From the NCBI RefSeq assembly GCF_013390595.1, contig NZ_JACAWV010000022.1, positions 248,001 to 312,000 of the forward strand: DNA of 64,000 bases, given 5' to 3'. Position numbers and translations under genes: made by a program. The DNA comes from Rhizobium sp. RM. GTDB taxonomy: Bacteria; Pseudomonadota; Alphaproteobacteria; Rhizobiales; Rhizobiaceae. Numbering within the stretch: position 1 is the stretch's first letter; the number at the start of each line of letters is the position of its first letter. The notes under the pieces were generated by a model. The model was not told the DNA's origin, did no database searches, and saw only the letters and a list, made by a program, of their open reading frames with translations. Of this stretch, positions 26,203 through 34,797 are shown one piece after another.

Positions 26203-26594
26203 CGTGGCTCACCAACCTCCTGCTTGGCGGACTGGTCGAAAAATTCACCGCGCCCTTGCTTGCCGCCTATCAGGCGAAACTGGCTGCAGAAACGGACAGG
26301 GATCGTCTCGCCGCCGACGAAACGATCAAGCGCCTTGAGGCAACCCGCGATATTGCCATAGCCGAAACAGCCGATCGCTGGAGCGCCACCCGCGTCGGAC
26401 GCTGGCTGATCGTCGTTCCCTTTGGCCTCTGGTGGGCGGCAATCTACCTGGTGCAGATCGTCAACCCGTGGTTTGGGCTAAATCTCGTTGTTGTGGATGT
26501 ACCCAATCACATCAACGAGATGGCGCTGATCCTGATACCGGCAATCGTCATCGGGGATGCCGGCGCGCTGCTGGCTCGTCGCATCCGCCGGTAG
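26199..26594 (+). CDS. Holin-like membrane protein (similar in layout to GTA-type 3TM holins)
   Basis: A 131-residue protein, starting at ATG 26199 within the ATGA overlap. It has a weakly hydrophobic N-terminus (NLLLGGLVEKFTAPLLAAY), a charged helix at about 25-65 (AETDRDRLAADETIKRLEAT), and two strong transmembrane segments (GRWLIVVPFGLWWAAIYLVQ and MALILIPAIVIGDAGALLA). This layout resembles the alphaproteobacterial holin family with three membrane segments known from gene transfer agents. It is the last gene of the first phage block; no endolysin follows here, but one is present at 50435. Confidence 0.6.
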   Translation: MTWLTNLLLGGLVEKFTAPLLAAYQAKLAAETDRDRLAADETIKRLEATRDIAIAETADRWSATRVGRWLIVVPFGLWWAAIYLVQIVNPWFGLNLVVVDVPNHINEMALILIPAIVIGDAGALLARRIRR

Positions 26595-26635
26595 CGAACG
26601 CCACTTTAATTCGCGCAACGGCAAAAGAGCCGCAC

Positions 26636-26968
26636 TCATCCTCTTTGAACGTCGTCGCGCGCCTTCAGCCAAAGGCCGAATTCCTTTACCACCGCAACGA
26701 GCTTCTCCAGACGCCGACCATCGCTGGTCAGCGAATACTCCACCTTGACGGGAATGGTGGGATAGACGGTGCGCATCACCAGTCCCGCCTCTTCCAGGGC
26801 ACGAAGATCAAGCGTCAACATCCGCTGCGAAATACCCGGCACAAGCCTGCGCAATTCATTGAACCGCTTCGGACCATCCACCAGATAGGAAGCAATCAGC
26901 AACCGCCATCGCCCGCCCAGCAGACGCATTGTTTCCTCAACCGAACAGCCGGTCACGCTATCCTTCAT
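26636..26968 (-). CDS. HxlR-family transcriptional regulator
   Basis: A 110-residue winged-helix protein of the HxlR/YodB family: an N-terminal Cys (TGCSVEETMRLLGGRWRLLI), then FNELRRLVPGISQRMLTLDLR as the recognition helix and YSLTSDGRRLEKLV as the wing. The single N-terminal Cys at residue 8 is the position used by redox/electrophile sensors such as HypR and YodB. It is divergent from the glutathione transferase gene, which fits a sensor of thiol-reactive compounds controlling GST. Confidence 0.88.
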   Translation of the reverse strand: MKDSVTGCSVEETMRLLGGRWRLLIASYLVDGPKRFNELRRLVPGISQRMLTLDLRALEEAGLVMRTVYPTIPVKVEYSLTSDGRRLEKLVAVVKEFGLWLKARDDVQRG

Positions 26969-26990
26969 AACGGGCGCCTTTCGCGAAGAC

Positions 26991-27009
26991 AGGTATAATT
27001 TATGTACCT
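26991..27009. promoter_or_regulatory. Putative HxlR operator overlapping a -10 element
   Basis: AGGTA (26991-26995) and TACCT (27005-27009) form a perfect inverted repeat around a 9-bp centre that contains TATAAT. It lies in the 150-bp spacer between the divergent HxlR and GST genes, where a repressor of either would act. Confidence 0.55.
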
Positions 27010-27118
27010 AGATGACAATATTTTGCGTTCTTACGTTTTTATACCGCCTCCATTAAGTGGGTTTCCTGCCGCGAGCAATACGACACGGGTTCGCGCAGAG
27101 ACACATTCGGAGACAGCA

Positions 27119-27754
27119 ATGAAACTCTATTATATGCCGGCGGCATGCTCGCTCGCATCGCATATCGTCGCCAACGAACTTGAACTGGCGGTCGAGTTTA
27201 TCAAGGTAAACGTCAGAGATCGAAAAGACGAAACAGGTGAGGATTTTTACCGGATCAACCCCAATGGTTACATTCCGGCCCTGCAGTTGAATGATGGCCG
27301 CGTACTGTTCGAAGGCGCCGCCATTCTGCAATATCTGGCCGATCTGAAACCGGAACGCTGCCTGGCGCCAGCCAACGGAACATTTGAGCGCTACAAGCTG
27401 CAGGAAATGCTGGGCTTCCTGGCGACGGAAATCCATAAGGGGTTCATACCGCTGCTCTACGCGGACCTCGCCGGTCGCTATCTGGAGACGGCACGGCCGA
27501 AACTGCTAAAACGCTTCGCCTGGATTGATGAGCAACTGGCAAAAGCCCCGTATCTGCTGGGAGACCGCTTCACCGTTGCCGATGCCTATCTGTTCGCGCT
27601 GACCGGCTGGGGTCAGGCATCCTGGCTGAAATCCTACTATAACGCCGATATTCGTTTCGATGCCTTCCTCAACCTGCAGGCATGGTACATACGCATGCGG
27701 CAAAGAGAGGCAGTGAAACAGTCACTCCAGGAAGAAGGTCTGGCCTTTCATTGA
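27119..27754 (+). CDS. Glutathione S-transferase (beta class-like)
   Basis: A 211-residue GST. The thioredoxin-like N-terminal domain has KLYYMPAACSLASHIV, with the Cys at position 10 typical of bacterial beta-class GSTs. The cis-Pro loop is NGYIPALQL, and the Glu/Ser pair that binds glutathione is in LFEGAAILQYLAD. The C-terminal helical domain has the N-capping box (LLGDRFTVADAYLFALTGWG). It conjugates or reduces electrophiles in the cytoplasm. ATG 27119 is the family start. HxlR control is likely given the divergent layout and operator dyad. Confidence 0.9.
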   Translation: MKLYYMPAACSLASHIVANELELAVEFIKVNVRDRKDETGEDFYRINPNGYIPALQLNDGRVLFEGAAILQYLADLKPERCLAPANGTFERYKLQEMLGFLATEIHKGFIPLLYADLAGRYLETARPKLLKRFAWIDEQLAKAPYLLGDRFTVADAYLFALTGWGQASWLKSYYNADIRFDAFLNLQAWYIRMRQREAVKQSLQEEGLAFH

Positions 27755-27798
27755 CCTCTCACCTCCCGGCGACATCATGCGGCATGGCGCCGGGAATT

Positions 27799-28689
27799 TC
27801 ATTCGCCGAACTCCTCCAAGACCGCCTGCACGAAGCTTTGCACCTTCACGGTCGGTCGGCGCCCCGCCGGATAGATCACATGCATCGGCCGAACCGGTCC
27901 TTCATAATCCGGCAATACCCGCACAAGCCGACCGGCGGCGATTTCGGCGTCTAATACGCTCTCAGGCCCCAGGGTAACACCGAAACCCTCTTTAGCGGCA
28001 TGCAACAGTGCTTTCCAGTCGTTGCTGCGGATGCGTCCCGTCGCCTGCACCTCTTCGGTCCTGCCGTTGCGGCTGAACTGCCAGCGGCAGGGAACGGAGG
28101 GGGACCAGTAGGCATAGGCCAGGCAATCATGTTTTGCGAGTTCGGCTGGCGTCCTGGGCACGCCGCGTCGCGCCAGATAATCCGGAGACGCGCAGGCAAT
28201 CAGTCGGTATGGCGCAAGAGGATGGGCAACAAGGGCTGCATCACTGACCTCCCCGACACGCACCATCACCTCGAAACCTTCTTCCAGCGGGTCGACAAAA
28301 CGGTCGTTCAGCGTCAGGTCGATCTGCATATCCGGGTAGCGGCTGAGATAGCGGGTGACAAATGGCGCGAGGCTGAAGGCGCCAAAGGTCATGGGTGCGT
28401 TGACGCGCAGCACGCCTTTCGGACGCGAGCGCATCTCCTTCGCCACGGATTCCGCCGCCTCGACCTCCGAAAGCAGTTGCTTGCAGCGATCATAATAGGC
28501 GCGGCCCACATCCGTCAGGCTCTGGCGCCGCGTTGTCCGGTGCAGCAGCGCAGTGCCCAGCCGGTCTTCCAGAAACACGACGTGCTTGGCGACCATCTGC
28601 GGCGAGATGCCCATGGCCTCGGCGGCACCGGCAAAAGAACCCAGATCCGCCGATTTGACGAAAACCGCCATGCTGGTAAGCCTGTCCAC
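27799..28689 (-). CDS. LysR-family transcriptional regulator
   Basis: A 296-residue LysR protein. The HTH is at residues 1-62 (LTSMAVFVKSADLGSFAGAA, MVAKHVVFLEDRLG, HRTTRRQSLTDVG). The GTG start at 28689 gives the standard length; longer frames reach into the operator region. It is divergent from the F420-type oxidoreductase gene at 28791, its probable target. Confidence 0.9.
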   Translation of the reverse strand: MDRLTSMAVFVKSADLGSFAGAAEAMGISPQMVAKHVVFLEDRLGTALLHRTTRRQSLTDVGRAYYDRCKQLLSEVEAAESVAKEMRSRPKGVLRVNAPMTFGAFSLAPFVTRYLSRYPDMQIDLTLNDRFVDPLEEGFEVMVRVGEVSDAALVAHPLAPYRLIACASPDYLARRGVPRTPAELAKHDCLAYAYWSPSVPCRWQFSRNGRTEEVQATGRIRSNDWKALLHAAKEGFGVTLGPESVLDAEIAAGRLVRVLPDYEGPVRPMHVIYPAGRRPTVKVQSFVQAVLEEFGE

Positions 28690-28707
28690 GATTAACCCCT
28701 GACAGTG

Positions 28708-28722
28708 TTGAATGTCGTTCAA
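28708..28722. promoter_or_regulatory. Putative LysR box (TTGAA-N5-TTCAA)
   Basis: A perfect 5-bp inverted repeat with a 5-bp centre (TTGAATGTCGTTCAA), which also satisfies the T-N11-A rule for LysR sites. It lies 19 bp upstream of the LysR start and in the divergent spacer shared with the oxidoreductase gene. Confidence 0.6.
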
Positions 28723-28790
28723 TATGGAGAATTTATCCGGTTTTGACATCAAATTAAACCTCCGTCATCCCATCAACACGGAGATACGAC

Positions 28791-29417
28791 ATGAACATCG
28801 GAATTATCGGCGCAGGTTTTGTCGGCCGCGCCATCGGCAAGCTTGCCGTCGCTGCGGGCCATAAGGTCATGCTCAGCAATTCACGCGGACCGCAAACCCT
28901 GTTCAGCCTCAAATACGGCGTTGGCTGCGAGGTCGGCACGGTGGAAGAAGCTGCCGCCTTTGGCGATATCGTGGTCGTTGCCATTCCGCTTGCCGCCTAT
29001 CGTTCCATTCCGGTGGCGCCTCTGGCGGGCAAGGTGGTGATCGACACCAACAACTACTACCGGGAACGCGATGGTGGCATAGCCGAACTGGATGCCGGCA
29101 CGACCACGACAAGCGAACTTCTGGCAAAACACCTTCCGCAATCGCGCATCGTCAAAGCCTTCAACGCGGTTACCATGAATGATCTCGAAACGGATGGCCG
29201 CCCCGCAGACTCGACTGAGCGCCGCGCCTTGCCTCTTGCCGGTGACAGCAAGGAAGGCAAGGCCATAGCCATCAGGCTTTATGATGAATTCGGCTTTGAC
29301 GCGGTGGATGTCGGCCCTCTGTCTGAAGGCTGGCGTTTCGAGCGTGACCGGCCAGCCTATTGCGTACCGATGAACACCGACCGCCTCAGACAGACGCTGG
29401 CAGAAACCCAACGCTGA
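28791..29417 (+). CDS. NADPH-dependent F420 reductase-like oxidoreductase
   Basis: A 208-residue Rossmann protein of the NADP oxidoreductase, coenzyme F420-dependent family. It has MNIGIIGAGFVGRAIGKLA at the N-terminus, IVVVAIPLAAY at strand 4, KVVIDTNNYY, and VKAFNAVTMNDL. In bacteria without F420 such proteins are NAD(P)-binding reductases of unknown substrate. Alphaproteobacteria of this kind are not expected to make F420, so the family name should not be taken as cofactor use. It is divergent from and likely controlled by the LysR gene at 28689. Confidence 0.8.
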   Translation: MNIGIIGAGFVGRAIGKLAVAAGHKVMLSNSRGPQTLFSLKYGVGCEVGTVEEAAAFGDIVVVAIPLAAYRSIPVAPLAGKVVIDTNNYYRERDGGIAELDAGTTTTSELLAKHLPQSRIVKAFNAVTMNDLETDGRPADSTERRALPLAGDSKEGKAIAIRLYDEFGFDAVDVGPLSEGWRFERDRPAYCVPMNTDRLRQTLAETQR

Positions 29418-29447
29418 AGACGAGAGAACAGCGATCGCATAAAATCG

Positions 29448-29471
29448 AAGGGGCATCCCGCCCCTTCCTTT
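29448..29471. terminator. Rho-independent terminator after the oxidoreductase gene
   Basis: AAGGGGC pairs with GCCCCTT over a 5-base loop, followed by CCTTT. It lies between two convergent genes (end 29417 and end 29507) and may serve both. Confidence 0.65.
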
Positions 29472-29506
29472 CAGTCAACCGGAATATCGCGACGTAAAAT
29501 CCAGCA

Positions 29507-30400
29507 TCATCCGTGATAGCGCAGCGCCTCAAGCACAACCTTCATCGCCGGCGACATCTGCCGTCTGCTGGCATAATAGAGATGATAGCCCGTAAACGGT
29601 TCACACCAGTCGTCGAGTACGCCCTGCAATCTGCCGGCAGCAATGTGCTCCTCGACGAGATCCTCGGGTATATAGGCAATTCCATATCCTTTCATGGCGG
29701 CGTCGATCTGCGCGATCGACGAGTTGAAACTCAGTTGCCCATCCACCCTGACCCGAAGCTCGCGGCCGTCCTTTTCAAATTCCCAGGCATAAAATCCGCC
29801 CCAGGTAGCCTGGCGCGTGTTGATGCAGATATGCCCGACAAGATCCTGCGGCACCCGTGGAATGCCGTGGCTGGCAAAATAATCGGGTGAACCCACCGCC
29901 CGCAAACGCCAGTCCGGACCGATACGCACGGCAATCATGTCCTTGTCGACGCTCTCACCGAGCCGCACACCCGCATCGAAACGTTCCTCGACAATATTGC
30001 GCATGCCGTTGTCGCTATAGAGTTCGACGCGGATGTCGGGGTAACCCGAAAGCACCCTGCTCAATTTTGGCCAGACGGTCATCTGCAAGGCGTGGTCGGA
30101 GAGCGTCAGACGCACGGTGCCCGAGGGCTTTTCACGAAAGGCGACGAGGTCGGCCAGATCAGCCTCAATTCCCTCAAAACGCGGCGAAAGCGACTGGAAC
30201 AGACGCTCGCCAGCCTCGGTCGTCGCAACGCTGCGCGTGGTCCTCGTCAGCAGACGCACGCCTAGCCGTGCCTCCAGTTGCTTGATCGTATAGCTGAGCG
30301 TCGATTGCGACGTACCAAGTGTCGCTGCCGCCTTGGTGAAGCTCTGCGCCTTCGCAACCTCGAGAAACCACAGCAGATCCTTCATGTCCTCACGCTGCAT
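29507..30400 (-). CDS. LysR-family transcriptional regulator
   Basis: A 297-residue LysR protein. The HTH is at residues 5-65 (LLWFLEVAKAQSFTKAAATL, STLSYTIKQLEARLG, RTTRSVATTEAG). The effector domain carries ERFDAGVRLGESVDKDMIAV. It belongs to the subgroup usually found beside oxidoreductase or exporter genes. It is divergent from the MFS gene that heads the exported cyclophilin-like/hydrolase/CMD-cupin cluster, and is the likely regulator of that operon. Confidence 0.9.
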   Translation of the reverse strand: MQREDMKDLLWFLEVAKAQSFTKAAATLGTSQSTLSYTIKQLEARLGVRLLTRTTRSVATTEAGERLFQSLSPRFEGIEADLADLVAFREKPSGTVRLTLSDHALQMTVWPKLSRVLSGYPDIRVELYSDNGMRNIVEERFDAGVRLGESVDKDMIAVRIGPDWRLRAVGSPDYFASHGIPRVPQDLVGHICINTRQATWGGFYAWEFEKDGRELRVRVDGQLSFNSSIAQIDAAMKGYGIAYIPEDLVEEHIAAGRLQGVLDDWCEPFTGYHLYYASRRQMSPAMKVVLEALRYHG

Positions 30401-30522
30401 GGCCGCTCCTATTAATATTGTATTTCGATAAGTCCATGCGGATTAGCACGGATTGTCCGCAAAGTAGAGCGACAATATCCTGGCGCCATAGAGAGAAACC
30501 CGGTTTCGACAGGCGGCGCCAT

Positions 30523-31719
30523 ATGACACTCACCTACAACGAAAACGTTCAAGCGAAGGAGACGGCGCCCGCTGCCTGGAGCGCGGTGCTATCCATGACA
30601 CTGTGCGTTTTCGTTCTGATCGCCTCTGAATTTATGCCGGTCAGCCTGCTCACGCCCATTGCCACTGATCTCGGTGTTTCCGAAGGAAATACCGGTCAGG
30701 CCATATCGGTTTCCGGCATCTTTGCCGTGCTGACCAGCCTGTGCATTGCCTCCGTCATCCGCAGGCTGGACCGCCGGACCGTCGTTCTCGGCCTGACGGC
30801 GCTGCTGATGGTATCGGGCGCCATTGTCACCTTCGCCCCCTCCTACCCCGTTCTGATGCTGGGACGCGCCCTGCTGGGCGTATCGATCGGCGGTTTCTGG
30901 TCGATGTCGACATCCATCGTCATGCGGCTTGTCCCCAATGAAGAGATACCGAAAGCGCTCGCTCTGCTGAATGCCGGCAATGCCATCGCGGCAACCGTGT
31001 CAGCCCCGCTTGGCAGTCTTCTCGGTGCCTATATCGGCTGGCGTGGCGCCTTCTTTCTGGTCGTACCAGTGGGTCTGCTTGCGCTTGTCTGGCAATGGGT
31101 CAGCCTGCCATCCCTTCCCCCTCGTCGGGAACGCGCATCGCTCAACGTGTTCAGGCTTCTGGCGCGGTTGCCGGTGGCAATGGGCATGGCGGCGATCCTG
31201 ACGCTGTTCATGGGGCAGTTTGCGCTTTTCACCTATCTCCGCCCGTTTCTGGAACAGGTCACACGGGTCCACATCGAAACGCTGTCGCTGTTCCTGCTTG
31301 TCATGGGTCTGGCGGGAGCGGTCGGAACCTGGGTGGTCGGAAGAGTGCTGCAACACCGCCTGTTCGGCATTCTGATCACCATCCCGCTGCTGATGGCCGT
31401 TGTCGCCCTGTTCATGATCGCTTTCGGGGGTATGAAAATCCCGGTCTTCGCCGCCTTGATCGGCTGGGGCTTCCTCGGCACGGCGGCACCGGTCGGTTGG
31501 GGAACGTGGCTGAGCCGCACGCTTCCCGATGATGCCGAGGCCGGCGGCGGGCTTCAGGTCGCCGTCATCCAGCTCGCCATCACGGCGGGGGCATCGGCGG
31601 GCGGACTGGTCTTCGATGCGCAGGGCTGGCAGTCGACATTCTCGATGAGCGCGCTTCTCCTGTTCTGCTCCTCGCTTCTTTCCGTCGCCGCATGGCGGGC
31701 CGCACGGAACCGGCCATGA
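30523..31719 (+). CDS. MFS transporter (DHA1, AraJ/YdhP-like)
   Basis: A 398-residue protein with 12 predicted membrane helices. Helix 1 has the DHA1 signature FVLIASEFMPVSLLTPIA; motif A after helix 2 is SVIRRLDRRTVVLGLTALLM; helix 4 has GRALLGVSIGGFWSMST. AraJ/YdhP-type proteins export sugars or purine-like compounds. ATG 30523 gives the short cytoplasmic N-terminus of the family. The stop overlaps the next start by 4 bp (ATGA), coupling it to the exported enzyme set. Confidence 0.87.
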   Translation: MTLTYNENVQAKETAPAAWSAVLSMTLCVFVLIASEFMPVSLLTPIATDLGVSEGNTGQAISVSGIFAVLTSLCIASVIRRLDRRTVVLGLTALLMVSGAIVTFAPSYPVLMLGRALLGVSIGGFWSMSTSIVMRLVPNEEIPKALALLNAGNAIAATVSAPLGSLLGAYIGWRGAFFLVVPVGLLALVWQWVSLPSLPPRRERASLNVFRLLARLPVAMGMAAILTLFMGQFALFTYLRPFLEQVTRVHIETLSLFLLVMGLAGAVGTWVVGRVLQHRLFGILITIPLLMAVVALFMIAFGGMKIPVFAALIGWGFLGTAAPVGWGTWLSRTLPDDAEAGGGLQVAVIQLAITAGASAGGLVFDAQGWQSTFSMSALLLFCSSLLSVAAWRAARNRP

Positions 31720-32186
31720 AGAGATCGAATGCGCCGAAACCGCAGCGGAGAACACTTCTGGCAACGGCGCTGACAGCCCTCGTCCTGCCCGCACACGTCT
31801 TCGGCAAAAGCGCCCCCAACAATCAGGACATGACCGACATGAAGATCAGGCTGACATTCGCCGACAGAAGCATGAGCGCATCGCTCTATGACAATGCATC
31901 CGCCCGCGACTTTTTCACGATGCTTCCGCTCAACCTGACGATCGATGACTTCAGCTCCAACGAGAAGATCGCCTATCTGCCGCGCAAGCTCACGACGGAA
32001 GGCCACGGTCCATTCGACAACGAGCGCCCATACGACCTCTGCTACTACATGCCCTGGGGCAATCTGGCGATGTTTTACGCCGATTACAAACACCCCGGTC
32101 TGATCCGGCTTGGGCGTGTTGATGAAGGCCGGGATGCCCTTCATCTCGCCGGGAAATTTCCACTTCGCATCGAACCCCTCCCATGA
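31716..32186 (+). CDS. Exported cyclophilin-like-fold protein
   Basis: A 156-residue protein with an N-terminal RRTLLATALTALVLPAHVFG signal (basic, Tat-like twin Arg). The mature domain (KIRLTFADRSMSASLYDNAS, DFFTMLPLNLTIDDF, then PWGNLAMFYADY and LIRLGRVDEG) matches the small cyclophilin-like beta-barrel family that lacks known peptidyl-prolyl isomerase activity. The start at ATG 31716 overlaps the MFS stop. It precedes a Tat-exported hydrolase, so the two proteins probably meet in the periplasm. The role of this domain is not established. Confidence 0.78.
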   Translation: MKRSNAPKPQRRTLLATALTALVLPAHVFGKSAPNNQDMTDMKIRLTFADRSMSASLYDNASARDFFTMLPLNLTIDDFSSNEKIAYLPRKLTTEGHGPFDNERPYDLCYYMPWGNLAMFYADYKHPGLIRLGRVDEGRDALHLAGKFPLRIEPLP

Positions 32187-32218
32187 CCCGAAACCTCAAA
32201 CACGCAGGAGATTTCTGC

Positions 32219-33298
32219 ATGACCAGACACGTCGAAACAATTGAAACCCTCAACACCAGCAGACGAAATCTGATGAAGACAACCGGCCTGACGGTCGCCG
32301 CATTGAGCATGGTAACCGTGGCTGGCCAGTCGGCGGCGTTGGCGCAGGACGTCACATGGGACAAGGTCTTTGCCAAGAGCGACCGTGTTGACCATCAAAA
32401 GGTCTCGTTCAGGAACCGCTACGGCATCACGCTCGCCGGTGACCTCTATTTGCCGAAGGATCGCGGCAGCGCACCGCTCGCAGGTCTCGCCATCAGTGGT
32501 CCGTTCGGCGCGGTCAAGGAACAGTCATCGGGCCTTTATGCACAGACAATGGCCGAGCGTGGCTTTGCGGCACTGGCCTTCGATCCGTCCTATACGGGCG
32601 AAAGCGGTGGTGAACCCCGCAACGTTGCGTCACCCGATATCAACACCGAGGATTTCAGTGCTGCGGTCGATTATCTTGGACTGCAATCTTTCGTTGACCG
32701 CGAGCGTCTCGGTATCATCGGTATCTGCGGCTGGGGCGGCATGGCGCTGAATGCGGTGGCCGTGGACAAGCGCGTCAAGGCCGTGGTGGCCAGCACCATG
32801 TACGACATGACCCGCGTCATGTCGAAAGGCTACAATGACAGCGTTACCCTTGAGCAGCGCACTCAGGCGCTTGAACAGATGAGCCGGCAACGCTGGCAGG
32901 ATGCGCAAAATGGCACGCCCGCCTACCAGCCGCCCTATAACGAGCTGAAGGGTGGCGAGGCTCAGTTTCTCGTCGACTACCACGATTATTACATGACGCC
33001 GCGCGGCTACCATGCCCGAGCCGTCAACTCCGGAAACGCCTGGAGCCAGACGACGCCGCTGTCATTCATGAACATGCCGATCCTGACCTATATCGCCGAG
33101 ATTTCACCGCGCCCGGTTCTCTTCGTCCACGGCGAAAAGGCGCATTCCCGCTATTTCAGCGAAACGGCCTTTGCCGCAGCGGCAGAACCGAAAGAGTTGC
33201 TGATCGTTCCCGGCGCCAACCACACCGATCTTTATGACCGGATGGACAAGATCCCGTTCGACCGGATCGCCGATTTCTTCGGCCAGCATCTGGCTTGA
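32219..33298 (+). CDS. Tat-exported alpha/beta-hydrolase (YcjY / dienelactone hydrolase-like)
   Basis: A 359-residue protein. The N-terminus has a Tat signal (SRRNLMKTTGLTVAALSM) ending near SAALAQD. The hydrolase core has GICGWGGMALNA, where the nucleophile position is Cys, as in dienelactone hydrolases, rather than Ser. The acid is probably in ISPRPVLFVHGEKAHS and the His is in PGANHTDLYDR. ATG 32219 was chosen for CAGGAG upstream and the Tat motif; an in-frame start at 32183 overlaps the previous gene. YcjY-like proteins are common beside cupins and tautomerase/decarboxylase-like proteins, but their substrate is unknown. Confidence 0.82.
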   Translation: MTRHVETIETLNTSRRNLMKTTGLTVAALSMVTVAGQSAALAQDVTWDKVFAKSDRVDHQKVSFRNRYGITLAGDLYLPKDRGSAPLAGLAISGPFGAVKEQSSGLYAQTMAERGFAALAFDPSYTGESGGEPRNVASPDINTEDFSAAVDYLGLQSFVDRERLGIIGICGWGGMALNAVAVDKRVKAVVASTMYDMTRVMSKGYNDSVTLEQRTQALEQMSRQRWQDAQNGTPAYQPPYNELKGGEAQFLVDYHDYYMTPRGYHARAVNSGNAWSQTTPLSFMNMPILTYIAEISPRPVLFVHGEKAHSRYFSETAFAAAAEPKELLIVPGANHTDLYDRMDKIPFDRIADFFGQHLA

Positions 33299-33428
33299 GA
33301 CGAACAAAACAAATCACCCCTGAAACTCTGCGTCGCCGATGAACGGCGACGTCAATCCCCACGTCACAGGCCCGTTCGGCAGACGTTTCCTGCCGACCGC
33401 GCCTGTCTGCACGACAAAGGATACCGAC

Positions 33429-34622
33429 ATGAAAAACATTGCTGCAAGTTTCGCCATCTCCGCCCTCGCCGCCACTGGCGCAGAAGCACAGGAAGAACGC
33501 CGGCGGATTGCCCCACCGGCCGTCTATGACGTCGCACCCGGTCTCGGGCATTTCACCGACAGCGTTCTCTTCGGTGAGGTCTGGGAACGGGCCGACCTCT
33601 CACCACGCGACCGCAGCCTGGTCACCGTTTCAGCACTCGTTTCGACAGGCAAGACCGCGCAGATTGCCGCCCATATTGGGCGCGCGCTGGACAATGGCGT
33701 GAAGCCGGAAGAAATCGGCGAGATCATCACCCATCTCGGATTTTATTCCGGTTGGCCGAACGCCATCTCCGCAGTCACGGAAACCAAGAAGGTTTTCGAT
33801 GAGCGTAGCATCGCGCCGGTGGAAAACAGCACCGGTCCGCGCATCGAACTGGAAGCCGCCGCAGAGGCAGCCCGCGCAAACACCGTCAACACCGCTGTGG
33901 CGCCGACAGCCGCAACGCTCGCAGACCTCACCAACCGCGTCCTCTTCGGCGATCTCTGGCAACGGCCCGATCTCTCCGCCCGCGACCGCAGTCTCATCAC
34001 GGTTGCCGCGCTGATTGCACTCGGTCAGCCCGAACAATTGCCGTTCCACGCCAACCGGGCCATGGATAATGGCCTGTCACAGGCCGAAGCCTCGGAAGTG
34101 TTGAGCCATGTGGCTTTCTACGCCGGCTGGCCTCGCGCCATGTCGGCTGTGCCGGTGCTGAAGCAGGTGCTGGAAGGCAGGAACGCTACCCCGGCAAACG
34201 CTGCGAATGCCGATATCGAGATCACCCGCGCAGGAACCGGGATGATTGCGGCGCCAGAGCAGTATTTCACCGGCAAGGTGGAAATCTCGAGCTTCTATCA
34301 GGCCGCGCAGCCGGCGCGTGTCGGCGGCGCAACCGTTTCCTTCACAGCGGGCGCACGCACCGCATGGCATACGCACCCTCTCGGTCAGACACTTTATATC
34401 CTGAGTGGCCGGGGCTGGGTGCAGAAGGAAGGTGAAGACGTCCAGGAAGTCACCACCGGTGACATTGTCTGGATACCGCCGCTTGTCCGGCATTGGCACG
34501 GGGCCTCGGCAGATGAAGCCATGAGCCATTTCGCCGTAGCGGAAGCGCTGAACGGAAGCTCCGTGACCTGGATGGAGAAGGTGGCGGACAGCGACTATGC
34601 ATCCGGTGCGGCAACGGAGTGA
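33429..34622 (+). CDS. Exported protein with two carboxymuconolactone-decarboxylase-like domains and a cupin
   Basis: A 397-residue protein. A Sec signal peptide (NIAASFAISALAATGAEA) is followed by two tandem CMD domains at about 40-120 and 150-250. Each has a LFGEVWERADLSPRDRSLVT-like stretch and the downstream motif HIGRALDNGVKPEEIGEI or HANRAMDNGLSQAEASEV. A C-terminal cupin at about 300-385 carries HTHPLGQTLYILSGRG and RHWHGAS metal ligands. CMD proteins are normally cytoplasmic single domains, so this exported triple-domain form is unusual. It is the last gene of the MFS/cyclophilin-like/hydrolase operon. It may act on a small aromatic-derived lactone or peroxide, but that is speculation. 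Confidence 0.8.
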   Translation: MKNIAASFAISALAATGAEAQEERRRIAPPAVYDVAPGLGHFTDSVLFGEVWERADLSPRDRSLVTVSALVSTGKTAQIAAHIGRALDNGVKPEEIGEIITHLGFYSGWPNAISAVTETKKVFDERSIAPVENSTGPRIELEAAAEAARANTVNTAVAPTAATLADLTNRVLFGDLWQRPDLSARDRSLITVAALIALGQPEQLPFHANRAMDNGLSQAEASEVLSHVAFYAGWPRAMSAVPVLKQVLEGRNATPANAANADIEITRAGTGMIAAPEQYFTGKVEISSFYQAAQPARVGGATVSFTAGARTAWHTHPLGQTLYILSGRGWVQKEGEDVQEVTTGDIVWIPPLVRHWHGASADEAMSHFAVAEALNGSSVTWMEKVADSDYASGAATE

Positions 34623-34797
34623 ACGCGCCCGCTGCGGTCGAACAAGGCATTGTCTGACCGCGCACATGCCAGCATTCGCAGAACCGGAAAGAGAAGGGGG
34701 CGCTCCCTGCCCTTTCTTCTCGACACGACCAATCCGTATCGTAGAAGTTTGTCGATGACATTGCGTCTCGCCGTCTGATTGTGGCACTCTCCACGCC

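Noticed and set aside
28791..29417. F420-dependent enzyme
   Set aside because: The family name does not imply the cofactor; no F420 biosynthesis genes are visible and this group of bacteria is not expected to make it.
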